A stretch of 64,000 nt of DNA, from NCBI GenBank assembly GCA_011390755.1, contig JAABRU010000005.1, forward strand, positions 25,787 to 89,786. Direction: 5' to 3'. The stretch comes from Desulfobacteraceae bacterium. GTDB lineage: Bacteria; Desulfobacterota; Desulfobacteria; Desulfobacterales; Desulfococcaceae. The translations under genes were made by a program, and so were the position numbers. Below are positions 45,137 to 54,505 of this stretch, piece by piece (position 1 is the first letter of the stretch; every line of letters starts with the position of its first letter). The notes beneath the pieces were generated by a model. It ran no database searches. It was not told the DNA's origin and saw only the letters and a program-made list of their open reading frames with translations.

Positions 45137-48100
45137 TCATTGCAGTTGTGCAACATACTGAAGCAGATATATGGCTTCCGCCATTCCCGCACTGCTGTTT
45201 CCGTCAATATCAGCACCGGAAGCCGGATAATTCCAGCGAACATCCCCTTCTTTGGCAGAATCTGTCATTACCCTGAGCGCAATTACTGCATCCGTAAGGT
45301 TTGCCTCCCCGTCACCGTTAATATCCCCTTTCACTGCCTGAATATCGATCAGTTGGGAAATGCTTATCTGTTTCGGATCGGAAACGCTGCCTGCCGTATC
45401 CTTAGCATATATAAGAATATTATAGCTCCCTTCCCGGAAAAACAGCCTGCAGTCGGCTGTGTATTTACCGGTTCCATCGTTGTACATCTCAAGAGATATC
45501 TGTTTGATTTCGCATGAAGCCGAATCATCCGGTGGAATTACAACAGCCCATACTTTATCCAAAGGTTCACTTGCGATGATATTATCCGCCCAAATCTGTG
45601 TACTGCTCACGCCTTCAAGGGTTTGGGGGCCAGATACCGTTCCGATCAGAGGTTCATCACCTGCCACCATAATACCGTTACCGATGACAAAAGTTTTTGC
45701 CAGAGTTCCGTCTATACCTTTTTCACTTCCTGTTCCGTTTCCATTATCATCCAGAAGCGGTGTCTGATTCAGATATGAATCGCTGATTGTCTGATGGGCA
45801 TCAATAAAGGCTTTCGACACATTGGTACCTTTCAGCACATACCGCCAGAAATATTGCGAGAAGGCTATGTCTCCGTCAGACAGAAAACAGGCAGGCTGTT
45901 CACCGGTTGAGCTGCTGATGACAATCCGTTTTTTATCCGGCTGCGGTACAAGCGAAGGCAGAAAACTTCCGGATCGGCAGGAATCGTATATGATGACAAG
46001 TTCACCGGATATTTTGTCCTGAAGAATGCCAAGCCAGTTGTTTAACTGTGATGCTGTCAGAATATCTTCAGAATTCATCTGAAAAACAGAATCACCCCCT
46101 TTTCCGATAATGTACAGAACCACATCCTGCGTACTTTCCGCAGCCCAGCGGGTCAGGGCATCCTGAAGATTGCTCAGAACCGGCTGTACCGGCATAATGG
46201 TGGCACCGGGTATGGTGACAGGACTCATCAGATAAATATCTTCATCAGGATAGCCCTGAAATGCCAAAGCCCTGTAGGCAGAACCTGTATTTTTTTCAAT
46301 TACCGGTATAAATGCCTCATCCTGTGAACCTCCTGCAAGAATGACGGCCCTGCGTTTTAATGGATTTGTTACACTTACAGTTGTAAATTGGGGAACGCAG
46401 GTGTTTCCGTTTGCATCCATTGCATAAACAGCAATGTGATAAGTTCCTGCAGCTACATGAAAATGTTCATAAACGCCTTCATAATTGTTATCGGTGGTAT
46501 GATTCAGTTCCACTGATGGCAGATTCATGATTGCGCCGACTTCATCAAACATTTCCGGATCAAAATTCGGGGGCCTGATGACAGCCCAGACACGGACAAT
46601 TCCGTCCGGATCTGTCACACCGAATGCCTCTATTTTCGCGCTGCTTGTATCCTGAATTGTCTGTGGGGCGGATATGCTTTGAATATTCGGAGACTCTGAC
46701 TGATTATCTGTTCCGTTTCCGATATATCTTCCTGCTGCTGCATCATAATCTTCGGTTTCATTTGCAATACCGTCTCCGTCACTGTCAATCATGGGATTCT
46801 GATCTTTTACAGCATGATTGATGGTGCTGACAGCAAGAGTAAAGGATTCTTTGATGTCAAGACCGTTCAAAACATTGTTCCAGAAATTGAATGAAAAAGA
46901 GATGGAACCCTGACTTTCAAATTTGGCATTTTCTTCAGGAGATGTACTTGTGATGACAAACCGTTGTTTGTTTTCAGGCGGTGCCAAAGCAGAAACAAAA
47001 CTTCCGGAAAGGCAGCCGTCATAAATGACGATAACCTCTCCGGGAATATCTGCCTGAACTGCATCCAGCCATTTGTCCAGATCAATTGCAGAGAGAGAAT
47101 CTCCGTTTTCGTTCAGGTGGAAAGTATTTTTTCCTCCGTGATCCACCATATAGACAACAAGACTTTTGGCATCTTTGGCCCATTGGGTGATGGCATATTC
47201 CAGATTGGCAGCAGTGGCTTCCTTATCCACATCATCAAAAGCAGTATCCGGACTGAGATAATAGATATTCTCTTTTGTAAAGCCCTGATAGGCAAAAGAA
47301 CTGTAAGCAAAATTGGCACACATCTGTGTGGTATTCCAAAGATTGTCATTTTCAGATGTACGACCGGCTACGATGATGGCTTTTGTTTCTCCTTCTGTTA
47401 AATTGATTTTTTTGAAGACCTGGACGCGGGAGTTGTCATCGGTGATATATATTTTCCCATTTTTATCAATACACAGTCTTTTGGGATAATTCAGTTGACC
47501 GATTTCATAACCGAATTCTCCGAATTCGCCGACAAACTGTCCGTCAGAAGTATATTTTTTTATACTGCCATTAAATGAATCCGTAACATACACATAATTA
47601 TAATCGTCAACTGCAATCCCATCAGGCATAAAATAATCTTCGTTCAGATTTTTCCCCCATTGGGTAATATAATTTCCTGATGAATCAAATTTCTGAATCC
47701 GATGGTTCATTAAGTCAGAAACATAAATATGATTCGTGTTATCTATTGCAATACCCATTGGATAGTAAAATTCTTTTGTTCCATTACCCCATTGACCAAA
47801 TTCAAAAATAAAAATTCCTTCTGATGTAAATTTCTGAATTCGGTGATTATTTGAGTCAGAAACATAAATATACCCCTCATTATCAATTGCAATATCCGTA
47901 GGACGATCAAATTCTTTTATATTCTTCCCTGATTTTCCCCACTTGGCAACAAAGCCTCCATCTTTTGTAAATTTTTGAATCCGATTGTTCTTTGCATCTG
48001 TAACATACACATAACCATCCTGAGAAACAGCAATGCCTTCGGGAAAATCAAATTCTCCATCTCCTATACCGTAATTTCCCCATTCTTTTACAAAACGGCC

Positions 48101-50647
48101 GTCAAAAGAGAATTTCTGAATACGATCATTATTTCTGTCAGCGACATAGATAAATCCATCTTCGTCTATTGCGATTCCTGCCGGGTAACGAAATTTTCCT
48201 TTACCGCTGCTTTGAGATGCCCATTCATCAATAAAATAACCATCTGTATTGAATATCTGAACGCGCTGATCGTCATTGACAACATATATCTGTCTTTTAT
48301 TATTGACAGCGATACTTCCAGGCCCGTTTAACATGCCTGGTTCCCATCCATACTCCCCAAATACCTTTAAAAAAATTCCGTCTGAGGAAAAAATCTGAAT
48401 ACGATCATTATTGTAATCTGAAACATAGATAACATCATTATCATCAACGGCCAGACCATATGGGTTCTTAAATTCATTTTCACCTGTGCCATTTTTGCCC
48501 CATGATTTTAAAAAATTACCATCAGAATCGAATTTCTGGATACGGTTATTTTCTGAATCAGTAACATAAACAGAATTCTGACTGTCTGCAGCAATATCCA
48601 TTGGGGATTTGAATTCACTGTTTTCAGTGCCAAATTCTCCCCATTTTTTTAAATAATTTCCTTCAGCATCAAACTGCTGTATGCGGTGATTTAAAAATTC
48701 TGCAATATAGATACTGTCATTGTTTACTGCAATTCCGGAAGGATAGTTTAGCTGCCCATCTCCGGTTCCGGTTCCGCCTGCTTTAAAAAGCAGATCTCCG
48801 TTTGAAGAAAATTTATAAAAATAATTGCTGAGAACATCCGTAACAAACAAATTATCATTATTGTCAATCTCAATTGCTGCCGGGGAAAATTTATATCCCG
48901 CAGGCATATATGCCTGCGTAACAAACTGACCGGTCTGTGTGTATTTCATAATTGTATTATGCAGATTATCTGTTATATAAACAAAATTTTGCGAATCAAC
49001 AGCTATATCTGAGATACTATCAAAATACCATCGCTGTTTCAATACAGGGAACATACGTTCAAATCTGTAAATTTCTCCTTTATAACTTTCACCGGTCAAT
49101 GTCATTTCAGTTATGAAGGGTGTATTGTCCTGATCATAGATGGCGTAGATTGATAATTTTGTTTCTATTTTTCCCAAATGTTCCGGTGCAAATACAATTT
49201 TTGCATAACATTTCTCATCAGGCTTTAAAGTTTTTCCGGAACAGGTATTGTCAGAAATAATAAAATCTGAATTATAGGCACTTTCAATATAAAGATTTTC
49301 CACCAAAATATCTCTTTCACTGATATTTGATATTACAATGTTCTGACCTGAATCAGCAGGTTCATATATTTTGCTTCTGCCAAAATCAATATATCTTGGA
49401 TAAATACCCAGTCCGGGCAATTCATCAAGAATTGTAACTGCCCCAGACACTGTCAGCGTGTAATAACTGTCATCAAAGTGAAAATTGTAATTTCCCGGCA
49501 AATTCAGTGCGGGAACAGTGAAAGAGAGTATCGGTTCTGTATATCCAACTGTTTCTGAATTGATTTCAAAAGGCATGGAAACAATTAAAAGACCATCATT
49601 TGATGTAATATATCCCATGCCATTTGATGAAGAAATATCGTAAACAAACCCTGAAATATCTCTGATCCCGATATGACTGATGCCCTTGATATTTGTGATA
49701 CTTTTTGTTTCAACTCCATGCAGTCCCATTGTTATATAAATTGTATTTGATGATATTTCAATCTGTTCAGGAGAACCGGGAATAAAATCGGATATTATTT
49801 CTCTAAGAGCATACGGATTGCTCACATCTATGGCGTGCAGCATACCATATGACTGTAAATCTTCTAAAAAATATAAAATATTATCCTTTACTGACAAATC
49901 GTAAACCGGATAAACCGTATCCCATGTATTGATTAATTGAGGATTTGTTCGAATAGTTACATCAATTATTTTGATGCCTTCATTGCCATCGCCAATATAA
50001 ATCCGATTGTTGTTTATAACCAAATTCGTAGCAGAACCAGTTTCACAGGATGCAATAATTTCGGGATTATTCAAATTGCTTATATCTGCGACCTGTAATC
50101 CTCCGAATCTATCTGCAATATAAGCGGTATTGTTTTGCACTGCCACATCATAGGCATAATCCTGTGTATATAAAGAACTGATTAATTGAGGCTGAGCCGG
50201 ATTACTTACATTGATAATCTGTAATCCGCTCCACGAATCTGCGACATACGCAATACCATTTTGCACAACTACTTCATATGCGTATCCCGATGTATTTAAA
50301 TTTCCCACAATTTTCGGATTTGATGGAACACTTGCATCAATTATCTGTAAGCCTGCATAACCATCTGCAATATAAACTGTATTATCAACTATTGAAATTC
50401 CACAGGCAGTTCCGGGTGTTTCAAGTGATCCGATGATCGGATTTTGGTCTTTACTGTCATATTCAATATATACTCTGGTGTTGTCATCCAATCCGCTTCC
50501 GGTTACATTAATTTCAAAACTCTGGTTTGCCAGCCCCACAGGTGGATATATATCCTTAACAACAGGCTGGGCAAAAAGCTCAGATGCAAACAGAAAGGTT
50601 ACAATAATAGATAGCAAGTAACTAAAATAATTTTTTTTACGATTCAT
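45137..50647 (-). CDS. Giant LVIVD/NHL protein with two caspase-like domains and dockerin-like tail
   Basis: An 1836-residue secreted protein. Signal peptide (about 1-26). LVIVD repeats (about 75-360, YVADSWSGLQIINVSNPAQPQ pattern), an ASPM-SPD2-Hydin-like domain (about 420-515) and NHL repeats (about 530-1085). A first C13/caspase-like domain (about 1089-1270) has H1170 (VDHGG) and C1212 (YDGCLSG) intact. A second (about 1434-1625) keeps C1557 (YDSCRSG), but His is replaced by K1516 (IGKGG). An Ig-like domain follows each. The end is dockerin-like: KGDINGDGEANLTDAVIAL plus GADIDGNSSAGMAEAIYLLQYVAQLQ. AT-richer in its 5' half than its paralog at 37341. AAGGGG precedes the ATG. The propellers may regulate or localise protease activity. 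Confidence 0.9.
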   Translation of the reverse strand: MNRKKNYFSYLLSIIVTFLFASELFAQPVVKDIYPPVGLANQSFEINVTGSGLDDNTRVYIEYDSKDQNPIIGSLETPGTACGISIVDNTVYIADGYAGLQIIDASVPSNPKIVGNLNTSGYAYEVVVQNGIAYVADSWSGLQIINVSNPAQPQLISSLYTQDYAYDVAVQNNTAYIADRFGGLQVADISNLNNPEIIASCETGSATNLVINNNRIYIGDGNEGIKIIDVTIRTNPQLINTWDTVYPVYDLSVKDNILYFLEDLQSYGMLHAIDVSNPYALREIISDFIPGSPEQIEISSNTIYITMGLHGVETKSITNIKGISHIGIRDISGFVYDISSSNGMGYITSNDGLLIVSMPFEINSETVGYTEPILSFTVPALNLPGNYNFHFDDSYYTLTVSGAVTILDELPGLGIYPRYIDFGRSKIYEPADSGQNIVISNISERDILVENLYIESAYNSDFIISDNTCSGKTLKPDEKCYAKIVFAPEHLGKIETKLSIYAIYDQDNTPFITEMTLTGESYKGEIYRFERMFPVLKQRWYFDSISDIAVDSQNFVYITDNLHNTIMKYTQTGQFVTQAYMPAGYKFSPAAIEIDNNDNLFVTDVLSNYFYKFSSNGDLLFKAGGTGTGDGQLNYPSGIAVNNDSIYIAEFLNHRIQQFDAEGNYLKKWGEFGTENSEFKSPMDIAADSQNSVYVTDSENNRIQKFDSDGNFLKSWGKNGTGENEFKNPYGLAVDDNDVIYVSDYNNDRIQIFSSDGIFLKVFGEYGWEPGMLNGPGSIAVNNKRQIYVVNDDQRVQIFNTDGYFIDEWASQSSGKGKFRYPAGIAIDEDGFIYVADRNNDRIQKFSFDGRFVKEWGNYGIGDGEFDFPEGIAVSQDGYVYVTDAKNNRIQKFTKDGGFVAKWGKSGKNIKEFDRPTDIAIDNEGYIYVSDSNNHRIQKFTSEGIFIFEFGQWGNGTKEFYYPMGIAIDNTNHIYVSDLMNHRIQKFDSSGNYITQWGKNLNEDYFMPDGIAVDDYNYVYVTDSFNGSIKKYTSDGQFVGEFGEFGYEIGQLNYPKRLCIDKNGKIYITDDNSRVQVFKKINLTEGETKAIIVAGRTSENDNLWNTTQMCANFAYSSFAYQGFTKENIYYLSPDTAFDDVDKEATAANLEYAITQWAKDAKSLVVYMVDHGGKNTFHLNENGDSLSAIDLDKWLDAVQADIPGEVIVIYDGCLSGSFVSALAPPENKQRFVITSTSPEENAKFESQGSISFSFNFWNNVLNGLDIKESFTLAVSTINHAVKDQNPMIDSDGDGIANETEDYDAAAGRYIGNGTDNQSESPNIQSISAPQTIQDTSSAKIEAFGVTDPDGIVRVWAVIRPPNFDPEMFDEVGAIMNLPSVELNHTTDNNYEGVYEHFHVAAGTYHIAVYAMDANGNTCVPQFTTVSVTNPLKRRAVILAGGSQDEAFIPVIEKNTGSAYRALAFQGYPDEDIYLMSPVTIPGATIMPVQPVLSNLQDALTRWAAESTQDVVLYIIGKGGDSVFQMNSEDILTASQLNNWLGILQDKISGELVIIYDSCRSGSFLPSLVPQPDKKRIVISSSTGEQPACFLSDGDIAFSQYFWRYVLKGTNVSKAFIDAHQTISDSYLNQTPLLDDNGNGTGSEKGIDGTLAKTFVIGNGIMVAGDEPLIGTVSGPQTLEGVSSTQIWADNIIASEPLDKVWAVVIPPDDSASCEIKQISLEMYNDGTGKYTADCRLFFREGSYNILIYAKDTAGSVSDPKQISISQLIDIQAVKGDINGDGEANLTDAVIALRVMTDSAKEGDVRWNYPASGADIDGNSSAGMAEAIYLLQYVAQLQ

Positions 50648-50677
50648 TTTATTTTTCCCCTTTGCATATGCTGATGA

Positions 50678-50980
50678 TTATTTCAAATCCGCCAGTTTTC
50701 CCTGTTTTTTCAGCAGTACTTCATAACTTCCTGCCCATATCATGTAATCTTCATGATCATCGTATTCTCCGTTTTCAAACTTCCGGTAAAAATCTTCCGA
50801 TGAGATTTGATATTTTTTCTCAAACATCCTCAGTTCTTCACTGATATTTCCGATACTATCCCGAAGTTCCCGGATTTCGGTATCAATGATCTTCTGTGCC
50901 AGAAAATCATGATTCTGATAATATGCCAGTATTTTATGAAATTTTCTTTCCGTTGCCGGACTCAGTTTCATATACAGCAT
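50678..50980 (-). CDS. Small helical protein, antitoxin-like
   Basis: A 100-residue all-helical, charged protein (TERKFHKILAYYQNHDFLAQKIIDTEIRELRDS). Sized like type-II antitoxins, but no toxin gene is adjacent, so this is only a guess. The start at 50980 is chosen because GGAGAG lies directly upstream; the longer frame overlaps the degenerate nuclease gene. It is 11 bp downstream of the pseudogene stop and upstream of the giant LVIVD/NHL gene. It may once have been part of the nuclease module or a later passenger. Confidence 0.6.
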   Translation of the reverse strand: MLYMKLSPATERKFHKILAYYQNHDFLAQKIIDTEIRELRDSIGNISEELRMFEKKYQISSEDFYRKFENGEYDDHEDYMIWAGSYEVLLKKQGKLADLK

Positions 50981-50991
50981 GTTTCTCTCCT

Positions 50992-51520
50992 TTATCCCTG
51001 TTTCCCCCACAGTTCCCTGCCCTGAAAGGCAATGGCAATTTTTACAATATTCCTCACACCTGCGGACTCCGGTTCTGCACCACCCTCTGATAAAAAATAG
51101 GGATTTCCCGGTTGGGGATGCTCAGAAAATATTCTCTGCAATCAAGCTGTTTTGTCACCGTCAGACAGCCCTGCCAGCAGCCCTGCGTACAACTGCCAAA
51201 CGTAAGATATGCCATTACTCAGAAAATTTAATGTTACAGCCACGAATTGCACAAATTACACGAATTATGGTTTGTGCAATTCGTGCTGATTCGTGTCATT
51301 CGTGGCTGATGTAAATAATATTAAGCTGATTTGTCTCATTTAAATACCGCAGCATACTCAGGTTCAGGGTCTTGCCGAAACGCCGGGGGCGGGGAAAGAG
51401 CAGCACTTTGCCCGATGAATTTATTACATCCTCTGCCAATAGCGTTTTATCCACATAACAGAAATTCCCTTCCCTCACTTCTTTGAAATCGGACTGACCG
51501 ATGGGTATCTGTTTTTTCAT
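50992..51520 (-). pseudogene. Degenerate AAA/PD-(D/E)XK (DUF1703) gene
   Basis: This minus-strand remnant matches the 13267 gene at both ends. Its first 59 codons (MKKQIPIGQSDFKEVREGN ... RPRRFGKTLNLSMLRYL) are almost identical to that protein, and its last codons reproduce IAIAFQGREL before a TAA at 50992. A middle remnant (KQLDCREYFLSIPNREI) resembles the EKWELKIPNREV segment. Between 51240 and 51310 an ATTCGTG/CACGAATT repeat block is inserted. About 1.1 kb of the normal 1.67 kb coding sequence is missing and frame is lost, so the ATPase/nuclease is not produced. Confidence 0.9.
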
Positions 51521-51943
51521 TGTTTTTTTCTCCTTTTCCGTCTCACTGTCTGAACCGCAGATTCACGCAGATTTCCGGATTCCAAAGATTTTGGGATGAT
51601 ATGCCGTATATCATTTCCGTATATACGGGTTGGGCAGAAACCGGGCAGAAAACTGATATCTCCATAACTGATCTTCTGTATTGAGTATTTCCGGAGGATA
51701 TCCTTAAATATGCAGTCCGCACACGGCTCAATTCTGTTTTTCTGAGATTATACCAGGCGGACCGGAAAAGCAAGTTTTTATCATCTTCTGCTGATTTTTC
51801 AGGATGATATTCTTTTTTTCAGAAGGTCGGTTCCCGAATTTCTGCCCAGCCCCCTTTTCCGACTGTGCTACTCTGCCGTCAGAATGACTGAAGATTTATT
51901 GTCTGTATTTTCAGGGAACTTTTCAGACCGGAAAGGAGCCATC
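51521..51943. promoter_or_regulatory. Divergent leader L3 (duplicate of L2)
   Basis: The 423 bases between the nuclease pseudogene and the second response-regulator gene are nearly identical to 14935-15356, from the ATTGTTTTTTTCTCC spacer through the TGTATTGAG segment to the AAAGGAGCCATC site before ATG 51944. The duplication therefore included the intergenic region, and promoter(s) for the response regulator should lie within it. Confidence 0.6.
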
Positions 51944-52420
51944 ATGTTTTTCATTCCCGAAGCACCCGGCACCGGAGCCAGAACGAACAGAGGAAAGAAG
52001 ATGAGCATCCGCATTTATATTTTTGAAGATAACGATCAGGTACGCCTGTGGCTGGAGGAGATTCTGGGCATATACGGTTATGCAGTGCGGGTATTCTCCC
52101 ATCCTTCCCAGGGGATTATCCGGGAAATGAATATCCGGAAATCCCCCGGACAGGCCGATATTGTCATCACGGATATGGACATGCCGGAAATGAGCGGAAG
52201 CGAACTGACACAGAAACTCATTTCCGCGGGATTTGATGAAAAGAATATTGCTGTTATCTCCGGATACTGGACTGAGAAAAGTGCAGGCAAGGCAGAAAAG
52301 GCCGGGGTGAAAATGTTTCGCAAGCCTTTTTCCATCCGGGATTTGCTGACATGGCTGGAAGAGCGGAAATGCGGGAGGGAGAATCCGTGTTTGCCAGTTG
52401 ATCAGACTGAAAAGATTTAG
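51944..52420 (+). CDS. Stand-alone response-regulator receiver protein (second copy)
   Basis: A 158-residue receiver protein closely similar to the 15357 product. The same two starts (ATG 51944 with AAAGGAG; ATG 52001 with AGAGGA) and the conserved EDND, DMDMPEMSG, ISGYWT and FRKPFS motifs are present, so it should still accept phosphate. Differences cluster in the 19-residue leader (MFFIPEAPGTGARTNRGKK), a few surface positions and the C-terminal tail, which here ends LPVDQTEKI. It remains intact although its divergent nuclease partner is a pseudogene. The stop TAG touches an inverted repeat. Confidence 0.88.
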   Translation: MFFIPEAPGTGARTNRGKKMSIRIYIFEDNDQVRLWLEEILGIYGYAVRVFSHPSQGIIREMNIRKSPGQADIVITDMDMPEMSGSELTQKLISAGFDEKNIAVISGYWTEKSAGKAEKAGVKMFRKPFSIRDLLTWLEERKCGRENPCLPVDQTEKI

Positions 52421-52508
52421 AGTCTATCCGAAAACCTGTCTTTCGGTATTCTGAACCCCTGTTTTCACCGGTTTCAAAAATCGGTTTCGGAGGTTTTCGG
52501 ACAGACTC
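52420..52508. repeat. GAGTCT(A/G)TCCGAAAACCT inverted repeat
   Basis: GAGTCTATCCGAAAACCT at 52420-52437 pairs with 52491-52508 with one mismatch in 18 bases. It begins on the last base of the response-regulator stop. A matching half (ATTTTCGGACAGAGT) is found near 55231. Such a 89-bp bracketed unit may be a non-autonomous element or a weak terminator, but no long T-run follows. Confidence 0.75.
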
Positions 52509-52550
52509 TTAATAAAAACAGAGGATGTGCAAATGAATTCTGCCACTGCT

Positions 52551-52687
52551 GTTCTGTCAACATTAATAAAATGACGGGTGACACTATCGCAGGGGCGTAC
52601 TGCACGGGCCCGGCGTGGGCGGCTTCGGGGCCTGTGCAGTACGCCCCTGCAGAGCAGCATAACCCGTCATTCAAAACCTGACAGAAC
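52551..52687. mobile_element. Nested palindromic element overlapping a gene 3' end
   Basis: Terminal arms GTTCTGTCA (52551-52559) and TGACAGAAC (52679-52687), then AATGACGGGT / ACCCGTCATT and GCAGGGGCGTACTGCAC / GTGCAGTACGCCCCTGC as inner arms. The end arms resemble the GCTCTGTCAA ends of the elements at 13064 and 60607. The right arms contain the last codons and stop of the U32 gene, so the element contributes to the protein's C-terminus. A relative lies at 60079-60197. Confidence 0.75.
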
Positions 52688-54505
52688 ACGAATCACATAC
52701 ATCCGGCATTTTCTGCAGTCAAATTCCAGGCGGTACTGATGGCGGCCGTCATCAATGTGCAAAGGCTCCGGGAGGATATTTCCGCTTCGGGTCTCTTTCA
52801 GACATGCATCCAGCTGATGACGGATGCAGTAACGGGCGGTCATGACCCTTTTTCCGCGGGAATCGGAAAGGGTTTCAAACGCGGCTTCCGCACTGCGGAC
52901 TCCGTGGCGCAGATAAAATTTCCGGGCATAATCATTGAGGATATTGGCAGTAAAATCCAGTTCCTTCTCCGGATAAGGCGCCGCATTGGGAATGATCTGC
53001 ACTCTTTGCGCCGGAAAGGTCTGCAGGCGAACCTGTGTGTGATGCGCCAGGGCCTTCCGGCGGATTTCATTTAAGGTACTCAGGGGAACAAATGCAGGGG
53101 GGGCGGTCGGCATATTCACCTGCGCGATAAGATAGGGTGTATCGCCGCTGCGGGAAAGATTTCTGATGATCTGTTCTTTCATCTGCTCCGGATTTCTGGC
53201 CTTTTCAAAGGGGAAAGGCATTTCACAGCAGCTCTGCCTGCCGTCTTCATCCTTTACAGCAAGCCGGATACTGTCTGCATCCTGCCGGAAAGTGAGTGCC
53301 AGTGCAATCTGCCGCCGGGCTGATTTTTTTTTCAGCATACGTTTGAAGGCATGGTCATGATTGCGGAATAACTGCGTGCCCACCCGCAGTTCTTTCATGG
53401 AATCGGGATAAATCCGATCTGCCCGGATCTGATTTACCCGTACCCCCCTCAGCTTTCTCTCTTTGTTAAAAAAACACAGCCCGTCTCCGTTTTCCAGTAT
53501 CGTATGACTGCCGAGAGTGAAATAATCCCTGCCCAGACTTCTGATGGGGCCCAGGGCCTGGCCCGTGGATTTCTGTGTATCCGGTGAGGCGATTTTTTCT
53601 TTCCTGCCCTGAATGAAATAAGTTGTATAACCGCGGTTGAAAGTGCGGTTCAAATCGGGTGTAAAACAAAAGTCTGTAGTACCCGAAGCTGCCCGGCGGT
53701 AAGCCGGATGCCTGCGGATAAAATCATCAAGAATCATCCGGTACGCGGCAACCGTATTTTTTACATAATCCCCTTCTTTAAGACGGCCTTCAATTTTAAA
53801 GGAAGTGATGCCCGCGGCCAGCAGATCCGGAATATGGGAGGACAGATTCAGATCTTTGAGGGAAAGCAGAAATCTGTGCTCCCCTGCTTTTTTTCCGGAA
53901 CCGTCTGTGAGTGTATAGGGTCTGCGGCAGGGCTGGGCGCACAGGCCGCGGTTGCCGCTTCTTTTTGCCACGGCCTGGCTCATATGGCACCGCCCGCTGT
54001 AAGATACGCATAAGGCACCGTGAACAAAAAATTCCAGTTCAACCTTTGTTTTTCTGCGGATTTCCCCGATCTCGGCACAGGACAGTTCCCGGGCCAGGAT
54101 AACCCGCTGAAATCCGACATCTTCCAGAAATTTCACTTTTGCGGGTGTGTCATTATGTGCCTGGGTGCTGGCGATGAGCGGAATGGGCGGGAGATCCCTT
54201 TCCAAAAGACCCATATCCTGAATAATCAGCCCGTCCGCCCCCATATCAAAGACCTTATGGATAATATCCAGGGCAGGGGAAATTTCCGCATTTGTCAGGA
54301 TGGTATTCAGGGCCACATAGACTTTGGCATAATAGAGATGCGCGTGACGGATAAGCCGGGCAATCTCTTCCGGCTCATTCCCGGCACCGGCCCTTGCGCT
54401 GAATTTCGGTGCACCGATATACACGGCATCTGCCCCGTGATCCACGGCGGCCATGCCGATGTCTGCATTTTTGGCCGGAGCCAGTAATTCCAGAGGAATG
54501 CTCAT
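52667..54505 (-). CDS. U32-family peptidase / rRNA hydroxylase-like (RlhA/YdcP type)
   Basis: A 612-residue cytoplasmic protein of the U32 family. The U32 signature lies at about residues 155-195: KVELEFFVHGALCVSYSGRCHMSQ followed by GNRGLCAQPCRRPY, with the Cys residues that in RlhA-type members bind an iron-sulfur cluster. The N-terminal TIM-barrel start is AADHGADAVYIGAPKFSARA-like; the collagenase-like LEL(L)APAKN motif is at the start. Length matches long YdcP/RlhA members, which hydroxylate C2501 of 23S rRNA, rather than short YhbU. The start at 54505 overlaps the upstream gene by 4 bp (translational coupling); the longer open frame has no site. The 3' end lies in a palindromic repeat. 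Confidence 0.88.
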   Translation of the reverse strand: MSIPLELLAPAKNADIGMAAVDHGADAVYIGAPKFSARAGAGNEPEEIARLIRHAHLYYAKVYVALNTILTNAEISPALDIIHKVFDMGADGLIIQDMGLLERDLPPIPLIASTQAHNDTPAKVKFLEDVGFQRVILARELSCAEIGEIRRKTKVELEFFVHGALCVSYSGRCHMSQAVAKRSGNRGLCAQPCRRPYTLTDGSGKKAGEHRFLLSLKDLNLSSHIPDLLAAGITSFKIEGRLKEGDYVKNTVAAYRMILDDFIRRHPAYRRAASGTTDFCFTPDLNRTFNRGYTTYFIQGRKEKIASPDTQKSTGQALGPIRSLGRDYFTLGSHTILENGDGLCFFNKERKLRGVRVNQIRADRIYPDSMKELRVGTQLFRNHDHAFKRMLKKKSARRQIALALTFRQDADSIRLAVKDEDGRQSCCEMPFPFEKARNPEQMKEQIIRNLSRSGDTPYLIAQVNMPTAPPAFVPLSTLNEIRRKALAHHTQVRLQTFPAQRVQIIPNAAPYPEKELDFTANILNDYARKFYLRHGVRSAEAAFETLSDSRGKRVMTARYCIRHQLDACLKETRSGNILPEPLHIDDGRHQYRLEFDCRKCRMYVIRVLSGFE

